The notes under the pieces were generated by a model. The model ran no database searches, was not told the DNA's origin, and saw only the letters and a list, made by a program, of their open reading frames with translations. Below, piece after piece: positions 1 through 7,740 of a DNA stretch of 19,746 nt. The DNA is from Emticicia sp031378715 (GTDB lineage Bacteria > Bacteroidota > Bacteroidia > Cytophagales > Spirosomataceae): assembly GCA_031378715.1 (NCBI GenBank), contig JANNEN010000307.1, positions 1-19,746 on the forward strand. Reading direction: 5' to 3'. Each line of letters opens with the position of its first letter. Positions within the stretch are counted from its first letter, which is position 1. Position numbers and translations under genes: made by a program.

Positions 1-368
1 TTCAACTCCGAAGGAATCACTACATAAACGTTGTGTGAATATCCAAGACTCAAATCAAGTACGTTACCTGTGTTTGATGCTTTGTAACCTACACCAACGA
101 TTTCCATTTCAGCTTTGTATCCAGTGCTTACTCCAATAACCATATTGTTGATCAGTGAACGATACAAACCATGTAATGCTTTGTGTCTTTTCTGCTCGGT
201 AGGTCTTTCTACTTTTAATTCGTTGTCTTCGATTGATACTTTCATATCCGAATCAACTTTTTGTGTTAAAGTTCCCTTCGGGCCAGTAACGGTGACAACA
301 TTTGAAGCATCGACCGAAATACTTACACCACTTGTAAGGGAAACTGGTTTTTTACCAATTCTTGACAT
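1..368 (-). CDS. rplF: 50S ribosomal protein L6, N-terminal two thirds (runs off left edge)
   Basis: L6 binds 23S rRNA near the factor-binding site of the large subunit. The frame opens with MSRIGKKPV, the usual L6 start, and gives 122 residues before the window edge, against about 180 for the family, so the C-terminal domain is missing only because the window ends. LGYSHNVYVVIPSEL near the edge matches the start of the second L6 domain. It follows rpsH after a 125-base gap, as in the spc operon. I chose the ATG at 368 because it gives the family N-terminus. Confidence 0.95.
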   Translation of the reverse strand, partial: MSRIGKKPVSLTSGVSISVDASNVVTVTGPKGTLTQKVDSDMKVSIEDNELKVERPTEQKRHKALHGLYRSLINNMVIGVSTGYKAEMEIVGVGYKASNTGNVLDLSLGYSHNVYVVIPSEL

Positions 369-493
369 TGCATTGATTAGTTTAAGGCTTCAAAATATTT
401 TGTGTAAACAAAAAAATATTTAGAGCGGTCAACAAAATTATTATTAACTTAAAATTTTGATTGCTGATAATTTCAAAAACAAATTTGAATATA

Positions 494-895
494 TCAATAT
501 ACATAGCAGAGTATTTCACCACCAACTTTTAACGCACGAGCTTCCTTATCGGTCATTACGCCTTTTGATGTTGAAACGATAGCAACACCCAAACCATTTA
601 ATACACGAGGGATATCGGTTGTACCAGCATACCTACGCAAACCTGGCTTTGAAACTCTTTTCAATTCTACAATTGCAGACTGTTTCGTTACTGGATTATA
701 CTTTAATGCAATTTTGATTACTCCTTGAGGAACGGCATCTTCAAACTTATAACTTTGAATGAAACCTTTGTCGTATAATACTTGAGTAATCGCTTTTTTG
801 ATGTTCGAAGCAGGAATTTCCACCACTCTATGACGTGCCTTAATGGCATTTCTGACTCTGGTAAGGAAGTCTGCTATTGGATCCGTTGTAATCAT
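494..895 (-). CDS. rpsH: 30S ribosomal protein S8
   Basis: S8 is a primary binder of the central domain of 16S rRNA, and in E. coli it is the translational repressor of the spc operon. The 133 residues match the usual length. The protein starts MITTDPIADFLTRVRNA and has the C-terminal S8 signature STSKGVMTDKEAR followed by GGEILCYVY. It lies between rpsN and rplF in the standard order. The 196-base gap to rpsN is the widest inside the operon and carries a possible internal promoter, so rpsH-rplF may also be transcribed separately. Confidence 0.97.
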   Translation of the reverse strand: MITTDPIADFLTRVRNAIKARHRVVEIPASNIKKAITQVLYDKGFIQSYKFEDAVPQGVIKIALKYNPVTKQSAIVELKRVSKPGLRRYAGTTDIPRVLNGLGVAIVSTSKGVMTDKEARALKVGGEILCYVY

Positions 896-968
896 TTTTG
901 ATATTTAATTTTGGATACCTAAGCCAACGTTGAATAGTATCGTAAGCACGACTTTCTCAACTGGGCTG

Positions 969-976
969 CAAAATTA
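969..976 (-). promoter_or_regulatory. possible internal promoter -7 box upstream of rpsH
   Basis: On the minus strand this reads TAATTTTG, fitting the Bacteroidota -7 consensus TAnnTTTG, in the unusually wide rpsN-rpsH gap. I see no good TTG/TTTG about 19-20 bases upstream, so the call rests on the -7 box and the gap size. It may be chance in AT-rich DNA. Confidence 0.3.
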
Positions 977-1091
977 GAGAATTTTTTTTAATAAATTGCT
1001 TTATGTCTAAATTATTAGTCAAACGAGTCATTATTCTTGATTTAATATAAAAAAAACAATGGATAATCGTATGAAATAATCCAAACAAATA

Positions 1092-1361
1092 TTACCAAGA
1101 TGCTTTTGTTACACCTGGGATTAATCCTTTGCTCGCCATTTCACGGAAAGTAACACGATTAATACCAAACTTACGCATGTATCCTCTTGGACGTCCTGTC
1201 AATTGACAGCGATTGTGTAAACGGACTGGTGAAGAATTTCGGGGTAACTTATCTAAGCCAATGAGATCTCCCGCTTCTTTCAAAGCAGCTCGTTTGGTTG
1301 CATATTTGACAACACAAGCTGCTTTTTTTCTATCTCTTGCTTTTATTGATTCTTTTGCCAT
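1092..1361 (-). CDS. rpsN: 30S ribosomal protein S14
   Basis: S14 sits in the head of the small subunit. At 89 residues this is the long form without zinc-binding cysteine pairs: the core reads NRCQLTGRPRGYMRKFGINR, whereas the short zinc form of about 61 residues has two CxxC pairs. The protein begins MAKESIKARDRKK and ends in the typical GLIPGVTKASW. It lies 35 bases after rplE in the expected spc order. If the genome has a second rpsN, it could be a zinc-dependent paralogue elsewhere. Confidence 0.96.
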   Translation of the reverse strand: MAKESIKARDRKKAACVVKYATKRAALKEAGDLIGLDKLPRNSSPVRLHNRCQLTGRPRGYMRKFGINRVTFREMASKGLIPGVTKASW

Positions 1362-1396
1362 TGTATGACTAAATTATAAATATCGAAATCTGAATA

Positions 1397-1945
1397 TTAT
1401 TTCTTAATGCTTGCAAAAGGCATTCCCATTGCTTTTAATAACTCATACCCTTCTGCATCAGATGGAGCGGAAGTCACAAAAGTGATGTCCATTCCTTGAA
1501 TTTTGGAAATTTTGTCGATTGATATTTCAGGGAAAATAATTTGTTCTTTTACCCCAAAAGTATAGTTACCACGTCCATCAAAACCTTTATCGCTGATACC
1601 TTTGAAGTCACGTACACGTGGTAAGGCAATTGCAGTTAGACGATCCAAAAATTCGTACATCTTATCACCACGCAAAGTAACTTTTACACCGATTGGCATA
1701 TTTTCACGTAGTTTAAAATTTGAAACGGCTTTCTTTGAAAGCGTTGCAACTGCTTTTTGACCAGTAATTGTAGTAATTTCTTCCAAACTACTATCAATTA
1801 ATTTTTTATCGCCAGTTGCTGCACCGACACCGCGGTTCACTACAATTTTTTGTAGCACTGGAACTTGCATGACTGATTTATAACCAAACTTTTCTTTCAA
1901 AGCAGGTACAATATCATTGGTATATTTGTCTTTTAAACGTGCCAT
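1397..1945 (-). CDS. rplE: 50S ribosomal protein L5
   Basis: L5 binds 5S rRNA and the central protuberance and contacts S13 and tRNA at the P site. The 182 residues match the family. Recognisable stretches are VLQKIVVNRGVG near residues 30-42, KLRENMPIGVKVTLRG in the middle, and the GRGNYTFGVKEQIIFPEI segment that contacts 5S rRNA. The start MARLKDKYTNDIVPAL is the normal L5 start. It lies 80 bases after rplX in the operon. Confidence 0.97.
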   Translation of the reverse strand: MARLKDKYTNDIVPALKEKFGYKSVMQVPVLQKIVVNRGVGAATGDKKLIDSSLEEITTITGQKAVATLSKKAVSNFKLRENMPIGVKVTLRGDKMYEFLDRLTAIALPRVRDFKGISDKGFDGRGNYTFGVKEQIIFPEISIDKISKIQGMDITFVTSAPSDAEGYELLKAMGMPFASIKK

Positions 1946-2025
1946 TGGTTCTTAATAAGAGGATTTCCGACCCTCATATTTATTGGTATAATACAAAATT
2001 TCGTAAAACACCAAATGGTAATTAA

Positions 2026-2364
2026 TTAAATAAACTTCCCTGTTTCTTTAGAAAACCTTTGTAGTTTCCCTTTTTCGTTTTCTTTGCGACCCGTACGAGT
2101 AGCCTTACCTGTTGAGGGATCAACTAACATAACATTACTGATATGTACAGAACCAGCAAACTCACGAATTTCTCCTTGCGGAGTTTGAGCAGAGGGTTTT
2201 ACGTGCTTTTTCATGATATTTACACCATCAACGACGACACGTTGCTTTGCTGCAATTATCTCACTTATAACGCCACGCTTTCCTTTTGCGTTACCAGCTA
2301 TTACTTCAACGGTGTCACCCGAGCGTACGTGCTGTTTTTGTTGCTTGTTAAATTTTCTTTCCAT
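2026..2364 (-). CDS. rplX: 50S ribosomal protein L24
   Basis: L24 is an early assembly protein that nucleates folding of the 5' domain of 23S rRNA. The 112-residue product has the KOW motif near its N-terminus, VRSGDTVEVIAGNAKGKRGV at about residues 14-33, followed by the usual GVNIMKKHVKP and the PQGEI segment. The gene lies between rplN and rplE, with a 107-base gap from rplN. Overlapping plus-strand reading frames here are shadows. Confidence 0.96.
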   Translation of the reverse strand: MERKFNKQQKQHVRSGDTVEVIAGNAKGKRGVISEIIAAKQRVVVDGVNIMKKHVKPSAQTPQGEIREFAGSVHISNVMLVDPSTGKATRTGRKENEKGKLQRFSKETGKFI

Positions 2365-2471
2365 TACTTTTGAATTTGTAAATTTGGAAATTTTTTAAAT
2401 TTGAAATTGAGAACAATATTTACACCATCTCTTTGAAATCTTGTGACATAACTCACAAGACTCTTTTCAAA

Positions 2472-2840
2472 TCAAAGAACTTCGGGAGCCAAAGAAACGA
2501 TTTTCATAAATTGCTTCTCACGTAACTCACGAGCAACAGGTCCGAAAATACGAGTACCACGTGGCTCGTCTTGATTATTTAATAATACGACTGCGTTGTC
2601 TTCAAAGCGAATATAAGTACCATCCTTGCGACGAACTTCTTTAGTAGTTCTCACAACAACAGCCTTTGACACAGTTCCTTTCTTCATGCTTGAAGATGAA
2701 AGTGCTGATTTCACTGTAACGACAACTTTATCCCCGATAGATGCATAACGCTTTCTTGTGCCACCTAAAACTCTGATGACAAGTACTTCTTTTGCTCCGC
2801 TATTATCGGCAACACCTGCTCTTGATTCTTGCTGTAACAT
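2472..2840 (-). CDS. rplN: 50S ribosomal protein L14
   Basis: L14 lies at the subunit interface and helps form intersubunit bridges. Its 122 residues equal the typical length. The start MLQQESRAGVADNSGAKEV and the later RIFGPVARELREKQFMKIVSLAPEVL are characteristic, and the end is complete. The 97-base gap to rpsQ on its upstream side contains several TTAG/TTAGC words in both orientations, an irregular AT-rich spacer with no gene in it. Confidence 0.98.
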   Translation of the reverse strand: MLQQESRAGVADNSGAKEVLVIRVLGGTRKRYASIGDKVVVTVKSALSSSSMKKGTVSKAVVVRTTKEVRRKDGTYIRFEDNAVVLLNNQDEPRGTRIFGPVARELREKQFMKIVSLAPEVL

Positions 2841-2937
2841 TTTTTTATTGCTTTTGGGCTATTAGTGATTAGCCATTAGCGGTTAGCTCAATTTCTAAAA
2901 GCTAAATGCAAAATATCTTTCACTAAAAGCAAAATAA

Positions 2938-3192
2938 TTACTTCGCTTTTTCTACGATTTCTACTAATCTCCAATTTTTGTTTTTGCTCAAAGGACGAGT
3001 TTCTTGAATTTTAATCGTATCACCGATACCTACTTCATTTTTCTCGTCATGGAACATAAACTTCTTGGTTTTGAGCATAAACTTTCCGTATTTCGGATGC
3101 TTCAACTTACGTACTACGGTCACAACACCTGATTTATCCATCTTGTTGCTTACTACCGTTCCGATACGCTCTTTTCTAAGATTTCTTTCCAT
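2938..3192 (-). CDS. rpsQ: 30S ribosomal protein S17
   Basis: S17 is a primary 16S rRNA binder at the 5' domain. The 84 residues fit the family. MERNLRKERIGTVVSNKMDK is the usual N-terminal OB-fold start, and VGIGDTIKIQETRPLSKNKNWRLVEIVEKA is the C-terminal signature. It lies 43 bases downstream of rpmC in the expected L29-S17 order. Confidence 0.97.
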   Translation of the reverse strand: MERNLRKERIGTVVSNKMDKSGVVTVVRKLKHPKYGKFMLKTKKFMFHDEKNEVGIGDTIKIQETRPLSKNKNWRLVEIVEKAK

Positions 3193-3235
3193 TGTTCAGA
3201 TACTTAATTCCTGATTTAACAGGGATGTCTATAAT

Positions 3236-3418
3236 TTATCTTGCGTTAAATTCGGTCATTAACTGAGCAATCAATCTACGAGATTGACGAATACGCATCG
3301 GATTTTCGATGGGTGTGATAGCGTGAGCAAACTGTAATTTCAAGATTCTATCTTTTTCGATAGATATGTTTTGCTCTAACTGCTCAATTGACAATACTTT
3401 GATTTCTGACTGTTTCAT
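3236..3418 (-). CDS. rpmC: 50S ribosomal protein L29
   Basis: L29 lies next to the peptide exit tunnel beside L23. The 60-residue product is a short two-helix protein, as expected: MKQSEIKVLSIEQLEQNI for the first helix and NPMRIRQSRRLIAQLMTEF for the second. The R-x-x-R-R-x-I-A pattern is the conserved part of the family. It lies between rplP and rpsQ as in most bacteria. Confidence 0.95.
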   Translation of the reverse strand: MKQSEIKVLSIEQLEQNISIEKDRILKLQFAHAITPIENPMRIRQSRRLIAQLMTEFNAR

Positions 3419-3432
3419 TATTTTTTCAATTT

Positions 3433-3456
3433 TGAATGAGTGAATGAGTGAATGAG
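3433..3456. repeat. (TGAATGAG)x3 short tandem repeat, rplP-rpmC spacer
   Basis: Three perfect copies of an 8-base unit on the plus strand, followed by a degenerate TTAATAAGTTAA. It lies between rplP and rpmC and carries no gene. A related TGAA array occurs at 13984-14023. Confidence 0.8.
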
Positions 3457-3503
3457 TTAATAAGTTAAAAAACTATTCGAAACCCTCTCATTCTATCATT
3501 GAA

Positions 3504-3932
3504 TTATTCTGCTCCTTCTTGGTAATCTCTACGTACTACAAACTTTGTCTGTACTGGTAGCTTCTGTGCCGCTAAACGCAATGCTTCGGTTGCTACCTCA
3601 ACTGGTACGCCAGTTGCTTCAAACAATATTGTACCTGGCTTAACACTGGCTACCCAATATTCGGGTGCACCCTTACCTTTACCCATACGTACCTCTAAAG
3701 GCTTCTTGGTAATAGGCTTGTCTGGAAAAATACGAATCCATACTTGTCCTTCACGCTTCATTGCACGGGTAACACCGATACGTGCTGCTTCAATCTGACG
3801 AGAGGTTATGCGACCTGGCTCTAAGGATTTGATAGCGAATGTTCCGAAAGCTATCTCGTGTCCACGAGTGGCAAGACCTTTTACTCTGCCTTTTTGTTGC
3901 TTGCGAAATTTGGTTCTTCTTGGTTGTAACAT
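3504..3932 (-). CDS. rplP: 50S ribosomal protein L16
   Basis: L16 helps shape the A site and the binding of tRNA on the large subunit. The 142 residues include the conserved start MLQPRRTKFRKQQKGRVKG, the RQIEAARIGVTRAMKREGQVW region and MGKGKGAPEYWVASVKPG. The length is typical. It follows rpsC with a 101-base gap. The overlapping plus-strand frame is a shadow. Confidence 0.98.
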   Translation of the reverse strand: MLQPRRTKFRKQQKGRVKGLATRGHEIAFGTFAIKSLEPGRITSRQIEAARIGVTRAMKREGQVWIRIFPDKPITKKPLEVRMGKGKGAPEYWVASVKPGTILFEATGVPVEVATEALRLAAQKLPVQTKFVVRRDYQEGAE

Positions 3933-4033
3933 GATGCTTTTATATTTTCAGCACTCCGTGCCTAATTTCAAGTGTCAAATAATTAAAGTTTCAATATTGA
4001 ACTCGAAAATCAAAATGAAACTTAAGGACTTGT

Positions 4034-4930
4034 TTATCTCTTATTTGGTCCTCCTGGACCTCTATTGTTACTATTGCGATTAGCTCCTGGACCACCATTA
4101 CCGCCTCTATTATTACCGCCACGACCTGCCGGACCTCTGTCGCCACCGCCGCCTCTGTTATCACGTCCACCATTACGGTCATCACGGCCACCATCACGGC
4201 CACCGCCTCTGCGGTCATCACGTCCACCACGGTTTCCACCGCCTTCATTGCCTCTTTCAGTGTTGGCTTGTGCTGCCCCACCACCTGCTGGTGTCAAGTC
4301 ACGCTTGCCAAAAACCTCACCTTTGAATACCCAAACCTTGATACCAATTTTACCGTAAACGGTAAGGGCTTCAGAAATAGCGTAATCAATATCAGCACGT
4401 ATTGTGTGCAAAGGGATACGACCTTCCTTGTACATTTCGTTACGTGCCATTTCAGCTCCTGCCAAACGACCACCTAACTTTACCTTTATTCCTTGAGCAC
4501 CTACACGAACAGCCGCTTGAATAGCTTGCTTCATTGCACGTCTGTAAGAAATACGGGCTTCTAATTGTTGAGCAATTGACTCACCTACTAATTTCGCATC
4601 TAACTCAGGACGCTTGATTTCGTAAATATTGATTTGAACATCTTTGTTCGTCAATTTTTTTAGCTCTTCCTTTATCTTATCGACTTCGTTACCACCTTTT
4701 CCGATTACAACGCCCGGGCGTGCAGTGTGGATAGTAAGGGTGATACGCTTCAAGGTACGCTCAATAACTACTTTCGAGATAGCACCTTTTGGAATACGAG
4801 CAGAAACATATTTGCGGATTTCTTGATCTTCGACAAGCTTTTCGGCAAAGGTTTTACCCCCGTACCAGTTGGAATCCCAACCTCTAATATAGCCAAGGCG
4901 AAAACTTACCGGATTTACTTTTTGTCCCAT
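4034..4930 (-). CDS. rpsC: 30S ribosomal protein S3 with a long Gly/Arg/Asn-rich C-terminal tail
   Basis: S3 forms part of the mRNA entry channel in the head of the small subunit. Residues 1-214 are ordinary S3: MGQKVNPVSFRLGYIRGWDS at the start, the KH-domain loop GKGG at 77-80, and the C-terminal domain ending at about VFGKRDLTP. From about residue 215 to 298 there is an extra tail of about 84 residues made almost only of G, R, N, D and P with many RGG, RDD and GGN steps, encoded at 4037-4288. E. coli S3 has about 233 residues, so 298 is long. The tail is probably disordered and may bind RNA, which is inference. Confidence 0.96.
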   Translation of the reverse strand: MGQKVNPVSFRLGYIRGWDSNWYGGKTFAEKLVEDQEIRKYVSARIPKGAISKVVIERTLKRITLTIHTARPGVVIGKGGNEVDKIKEELKKLTNKDVQINIYEIKRPELDAKLVGESIAQQLEARISYRRAMKQAIQAAVRVGAQGIKVKLGGRLAGAEMARNEMYKEGRIPLHTIRADIDYAISEALTVYGKIGIKVWVFKGEVFGKRDLTPAGGGAAQANTERGNEGGGNRGGRDDRRGGGRDGGRDDRNGGRDNRGGGGDRGPAGRGGNNRGGNGGPGANRNSNNRGPGGPNKR

Positions 4931-4985
4931 TGGTAATTTACTTTATAAAGCAATACGAGTAGTGTATCGTTTGCTATTTGATTAA

Positions 4986-5330
4986 TTAAACTGCACTATC
5001 AACTACGATTGTAAGGTGGTGTGAACGCTTACGGATTCGGTGTCCACGACCTTGCGGAGCTGGCCTCATACGCTTCAACATTCTACCACCGTCAACGAAG
5101 ATTGTTTTCACAAATAGCTCTGCGTCTTCAATCTTTGCATCTTCATTCTTTTGTTGCCAATTAGCAACAGCCGATAATAAGACTTTTTTAACAACTGGTG
5201 AGGCGTGTTGCGGCTGAAAGCTCAAAATGCCCAAAGCCTGACTTACCTTCATTCCTCTGATAAGGTCAATTACTAATCTTGCCTTCCGAGGTGAGGTAGG
5301 GTAATCATTAAGTTTTGCTACTGCTTCCAT
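4986..5330 (-). CDS. rplV: 50S ribosomal protein L22
   Basis: L22 lines the peptide exit tunnel through its beta hairpin. I start it at the ATG at 5330 (MEAVAKLNDYPTSPRKARLV, 114 residues), which matches Bacteroidota L22. A TTG further upstream in the same frame lies inside a repeat and would add five residues, which is unlikely. The hairpin tip region MLKRMRPAPQGRGHRIRKRS is clear near the C-terminus. The gap to rpsS holds an inverted repeat at 5335-5404. Confidence 0.96.
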   Translation of the reverse strand: MEAVAKLNDYPTSPRKARLVIDLIRGMKVSQALGILSFQPQHASPVVKKVLLSAVANWQQKNEDAKIEDAELFVKTIFVDGGRMLKRMRPAPQGRGHRIRKRSHHLTIVVDSAV

Positions 5331-5334
5331 TTTT

Positions 5335-5404
5335 TCAATTATCAATTATCAATTATCAATTACTCAACCTATCAAATCTAATTCTCATTGATAATTGATA
5401 ATTG
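5335..5404. repeat. heptamer tandem repeat and 18-bp inverted repeat between rpsS and rplV
   Basis: TCAATTA occurs four times in tandem at 5335-5362. The stretch 5343-5360 is a perfect 18-bp inverted match to 5387-5404, leaving a 26-base loop. In the operon transcript this would be an AU-rich hairpin just 5' of the rplV start at 5330. No U-tract terminator follows it, so it is not an obvious stop signal. It might influence mRNA processing or rplV translation, or simply be a decayed intergenic repeat. Confidence 0.8.
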
Positions 5405-5414
5405 TTTATTGTTA

Positions 5415-5693
5415 TTATCTTTTACCTTTAACTTTTTTTGCTACGTGACCACGGAAATTACGGGTTGGTGAGAACTCACCAAGTTTGTGACCTACCATAT
5501 TATCAGTTACATAAACAGGGATAAATTTGTTCCCGTTGTGTACTGCGAATGTGTGACCAATGAAATCGGGAGAAATCATTGAACGACGTGACCAAGTTTT
5601 GATTACTGACTTTTTGCCTGAATTATTCATATCGACAATTTTCTTGTCGAGGCGAAAATCAATATATGGTCCTTTTTTGAGTGAACGTGCCAT
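5415..5693 (-). CDS. rpsS: 30S ribosomal protein S19
   Basis: S19 pairs with S13 in the head of the small subunit. The 92 residues show the family start MARSLKKGPYIDFRLDKKI, the middle TWSRRSMISPDFIGHTFAVHNGN, and VGHKLGEFSPTRNFRGHV near the end. The length is normal. It lies between rplB and rplV. Confidence 0.98.
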   Translation of the reverse strand: MARSLKKGPYIDFRLDKKIVDMNNSGKKSVIKTWSRRSMISPDFIGHTFAVHNGNKFIPVYVTDNMVGHKLGEFSPTRNFRGHVAKKVKGKR

Positions 5694-5783
5694 TTTAAAT
5701 TATTCAGAGCGATTGCTCGCTACGGTTAAGTTTTGAACTTTTTGTGTGAATTTTAAACAAAAAGCCATTAAACTATTTAATTA

Positions 5784-6608
5784 TTATTTACTTCTTCTTG
5801 AAATGATGAGCTTTGTAGAAGGCTTAGTTTTATCACGAGTCTTCTTACCCTTGGCTAACAAACCATTGCGTGAGCGTGGATGCCCTCCCGACGAACGACC
5901 TTCGCCACCACCCATCGGGTGATCGACTGGATTCATCGCAACACCTCTTACTCTTGGACGAACGCCCAACCAACGATTACGACCCGCTTTACCAAGTGTT
6001 ACGTTCATGTGGTCAGCGTTTGAAACTGTTCCAACAGTAGCAATACAAGTAGCCAATATCATTCTCATCTCGCCCGACGGCATCTTCAGAGTAACGTATT
6101 TGCTGTCTTTTGCTAATACTTGGGCGTAAGTTCCTGCACTACGAGCCATTTGAGCACCTTTACCAGGCTGTAACTCAATGTTATGAATAATTGTACCCAA
6201 AGGCATACTTCCTACTGGGAGAGAGTTACCTATTTCGGGAGCAACATTTGACCCTGAGATAATTGACTGACCAACTTTCAGACCGTGTGGAGCAATGATA
6301 TATGCTTTATCGCCGTCGGCATATTGCACTAAGGCAATACGTGCTGTACGGTTTGGATCGTATTCGATTGTTTTGACTTCGGCAGTAACATCAAATTTAT
6401 TTCTTTTGAAGTCAATTAAACGATATCTACGCTTGTGACCACCACCAATATAGCGTGCGGTACGGTGTCCTTCGTTGTTTCTACCACCTGTTTTCTTGAT
6501 GGAAGTTGTCAAACTCTTTTCTGGTTTGCTCGCTGTAATGTCTGAAAAATCAGGGGCGATACGGTGACGCTGACCAGGTGTATTTGGTTTTAATTTCTTG
6601 ATACCCAT
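5784..6608 (-). CDS. rplB: 50S ribosomal protein L2
   Basis: L2 is needed for subunit joining and lies near the peptidyl transferase centre. The 274 residues match the family. The start MGIKKLKPNTPGQRHRI is typical. The segment GRNRWLGVRPRVRGVAMNP followed by DHPMGGGEGRSSGGHPRSR is the highly conserved C-terminal loop with the functionally important histidine. It lies between rplW and rpsS. Confidence 0.98.
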   Translation of the reverse strand: MGIKKLKPNTPGQRHRIAPDFSDITASKPEKSLTTSIKKTGGRNNEGHRTARYIGGGHKRRYRLIDFKRNKFDVTAEVKTIEYDPNRTARIALVQYADGDKAYIIAPHGLKVGQSIISGSNVAPEIGNSLPVGSMPLGTIIHNIELQPGKGAQMARSAGTYAQVLAKDSKYVTLKMPSGEMRMILATCIATVGTVSNADHMNVTLGKAGRNRWLGVRPRVRGVAMNPVDHPMGGGEGRSSGGHPRSRNGLLAKGKKTRDKTKPSTKLIISRRSK

Positions 6609-6695
6609 TGTTACTTAATTTTTTGCAGCCTTTGGCTATACTTTAATTAGTAAATTTTATAATTCTGTAAAACAGTAGATTTCAACAGGATTAGT

Positions 6696-6983
6696 TTACA
6701 AATTTTCGTAGAAATCAATTAAATCTCCATCTTTTAGTGTTACAACTGCTTTCTTGAAAGTAGATGTAAGCCCAGAAGATGCTCTACCACGAGTCATTCT
6801 TGATTTCTTTTTACCGATTTGACGGATAGTGTTTACGTCAGTAACCGTTACACCGTACATTCTCTCGACAGCTTTGGCTATTTCGATTTTGTTGGCGTTC
6901 ATATCCACCTCGAACGAGAATTTACCTTTGACAGTAAGTTTCTGCGATTTTTCGGTGACGATTGGTCTTTTGAGTACGCTCAT
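6696..6983 (-). CDS. rplW: 50S ribosomal protein L23
   Basis: L23 lies at the tunnel exit and docks trigger factor and SRP. The product has 95 residues. It begins MSVLKRPIVTEKSQKL, with the RPIVTEKS motif of the family, and the ANKIEIAKAVERMYGVTV stretch is the conserved helix plus strand. The last part, FKKAVVTLKDGDLIDFYENL, is complete. It lies 42 bases after rplD. Confidence 0.97.
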   Translation of the reverse strand: MSVLKRPIVTEKSQKLTVKGKFSFEVDMNANKIEIAKAVERMYGVTVTDVNTIRQIGKKKSRMTRGRASSGLTSTFKKAVVTLKDGDLIDFYENL

Positions 6984-7025
6984 TGTTGTATTATTTATAA
7001 CTTAACGGTAAACCGTAAATAAGTC

Positions 7026-7652
7026 TTAATTCAATATTGATTCAATTTTTGACACTGCACTTTCACTAATCAAAATTTTGTCGGCATTGATTAGGTCATA
7101 AGTACTAATTTCATCAGCACTCATTACTTTGGTTCTTGGGATATTTCGTGCTGACAGATAAACATTACTATCATAATCTCCAATTATAAATAATGTTTTG
7201 ATACCAACCAAAGATTGTGCTTGCAAAAACGTTAAATACGATTTGGTTTTTGGAGCATCGAAAGTAAAGTTTTCGATAATCGAAACATTGCTTTCGGCAA
7301 CTCTTGAAGAAAGTACAGACTTACGAGCCAATACTTTAATTTTCTTGTTCAACTTGAAGTCGTAGTCCCGTGGGGTTGGACCGAATACACGACCACCACC
7401 TACGAAGATTGGAGCTTTGGTTGAACCGTGACGAGCACCTCCCGAACCTTTCTGACGAACGATTTTCTTGGTTGATCTATTGATTTCGGCTCTTTGCTTG
7501 GCCTTGTGCGTACCTTGACGTTGATTGGCCAAATAATGCTTTACATCTAAGTAAACAACATTTTGGTTTGGCTCTATTCCGAAAACACTGTCAGCTAACT
7601 CGGCTGTGCGACCTGTGCTTTGTCCGTCTTTGCTTATTATTGGTAAATTCAT
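7026..7652 (-). CDS. rplD: 50S ribosomal protein L4
   Basis: L4 contacts the exit tunnel with an internal loop. In E. coli it also represses its own S10 operon by binding the leader. The 208 residues show the long loop segment KKIVRQKGSGGARHGSTKAP followed by FVGGGRVFGPTPRDYDFKLN, both diagnostic. It is second in this operon, 88 bases after rplC, so it is a natural candidate regulator of the structured leader at 8497-8711. That link is inference. Confidence 0.97.
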   Translation of the reverse strand: MNLPIISKDGQSTGRTAELADSVFGIEPNQNVVYLDVKHYLANQRQGTHKAKQRAEINRSTKKIVRQKGSGGARHGSTKAPIFVGGGRVFGPTPRDYDFKLNKKIKVLARKSVLSSRVAESNVSIIENFTFDAPKTKSYLTFLQAQSLVGIKTLFIIGDYDSNVYLSARNIPRTKVMSADEISTYDLINADKILISESAVSKIESILN

Positions 7653-7740
7653 TTGCTGTATTATTGTATTTTTTCGATGTCGTTCAATTTCGACCTAAAA
7701 TTATGTTACCTTATTTTGCTAAAAATTTATTACCTTATTA

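Noticed and set aside
115..423. Plus-strand frame opposite rplF
   Set aside because: It lies antisense to a certain ribosomal protein gene and has no recognisable protein features.
433..440. TAATTTTG on the minus strand as a promoter for rplF
   Set aside because: There is no -33 box at a suitable distance, and the spacer is short and AT-rich, so chance is likely.
4065..4358. Long plus-strand frame very rich in proline and leucine
   Set aside because: It is the reverse of the S3 Gly/Arg tail. The composition is forced by the tail's codons and rpsC is certain.
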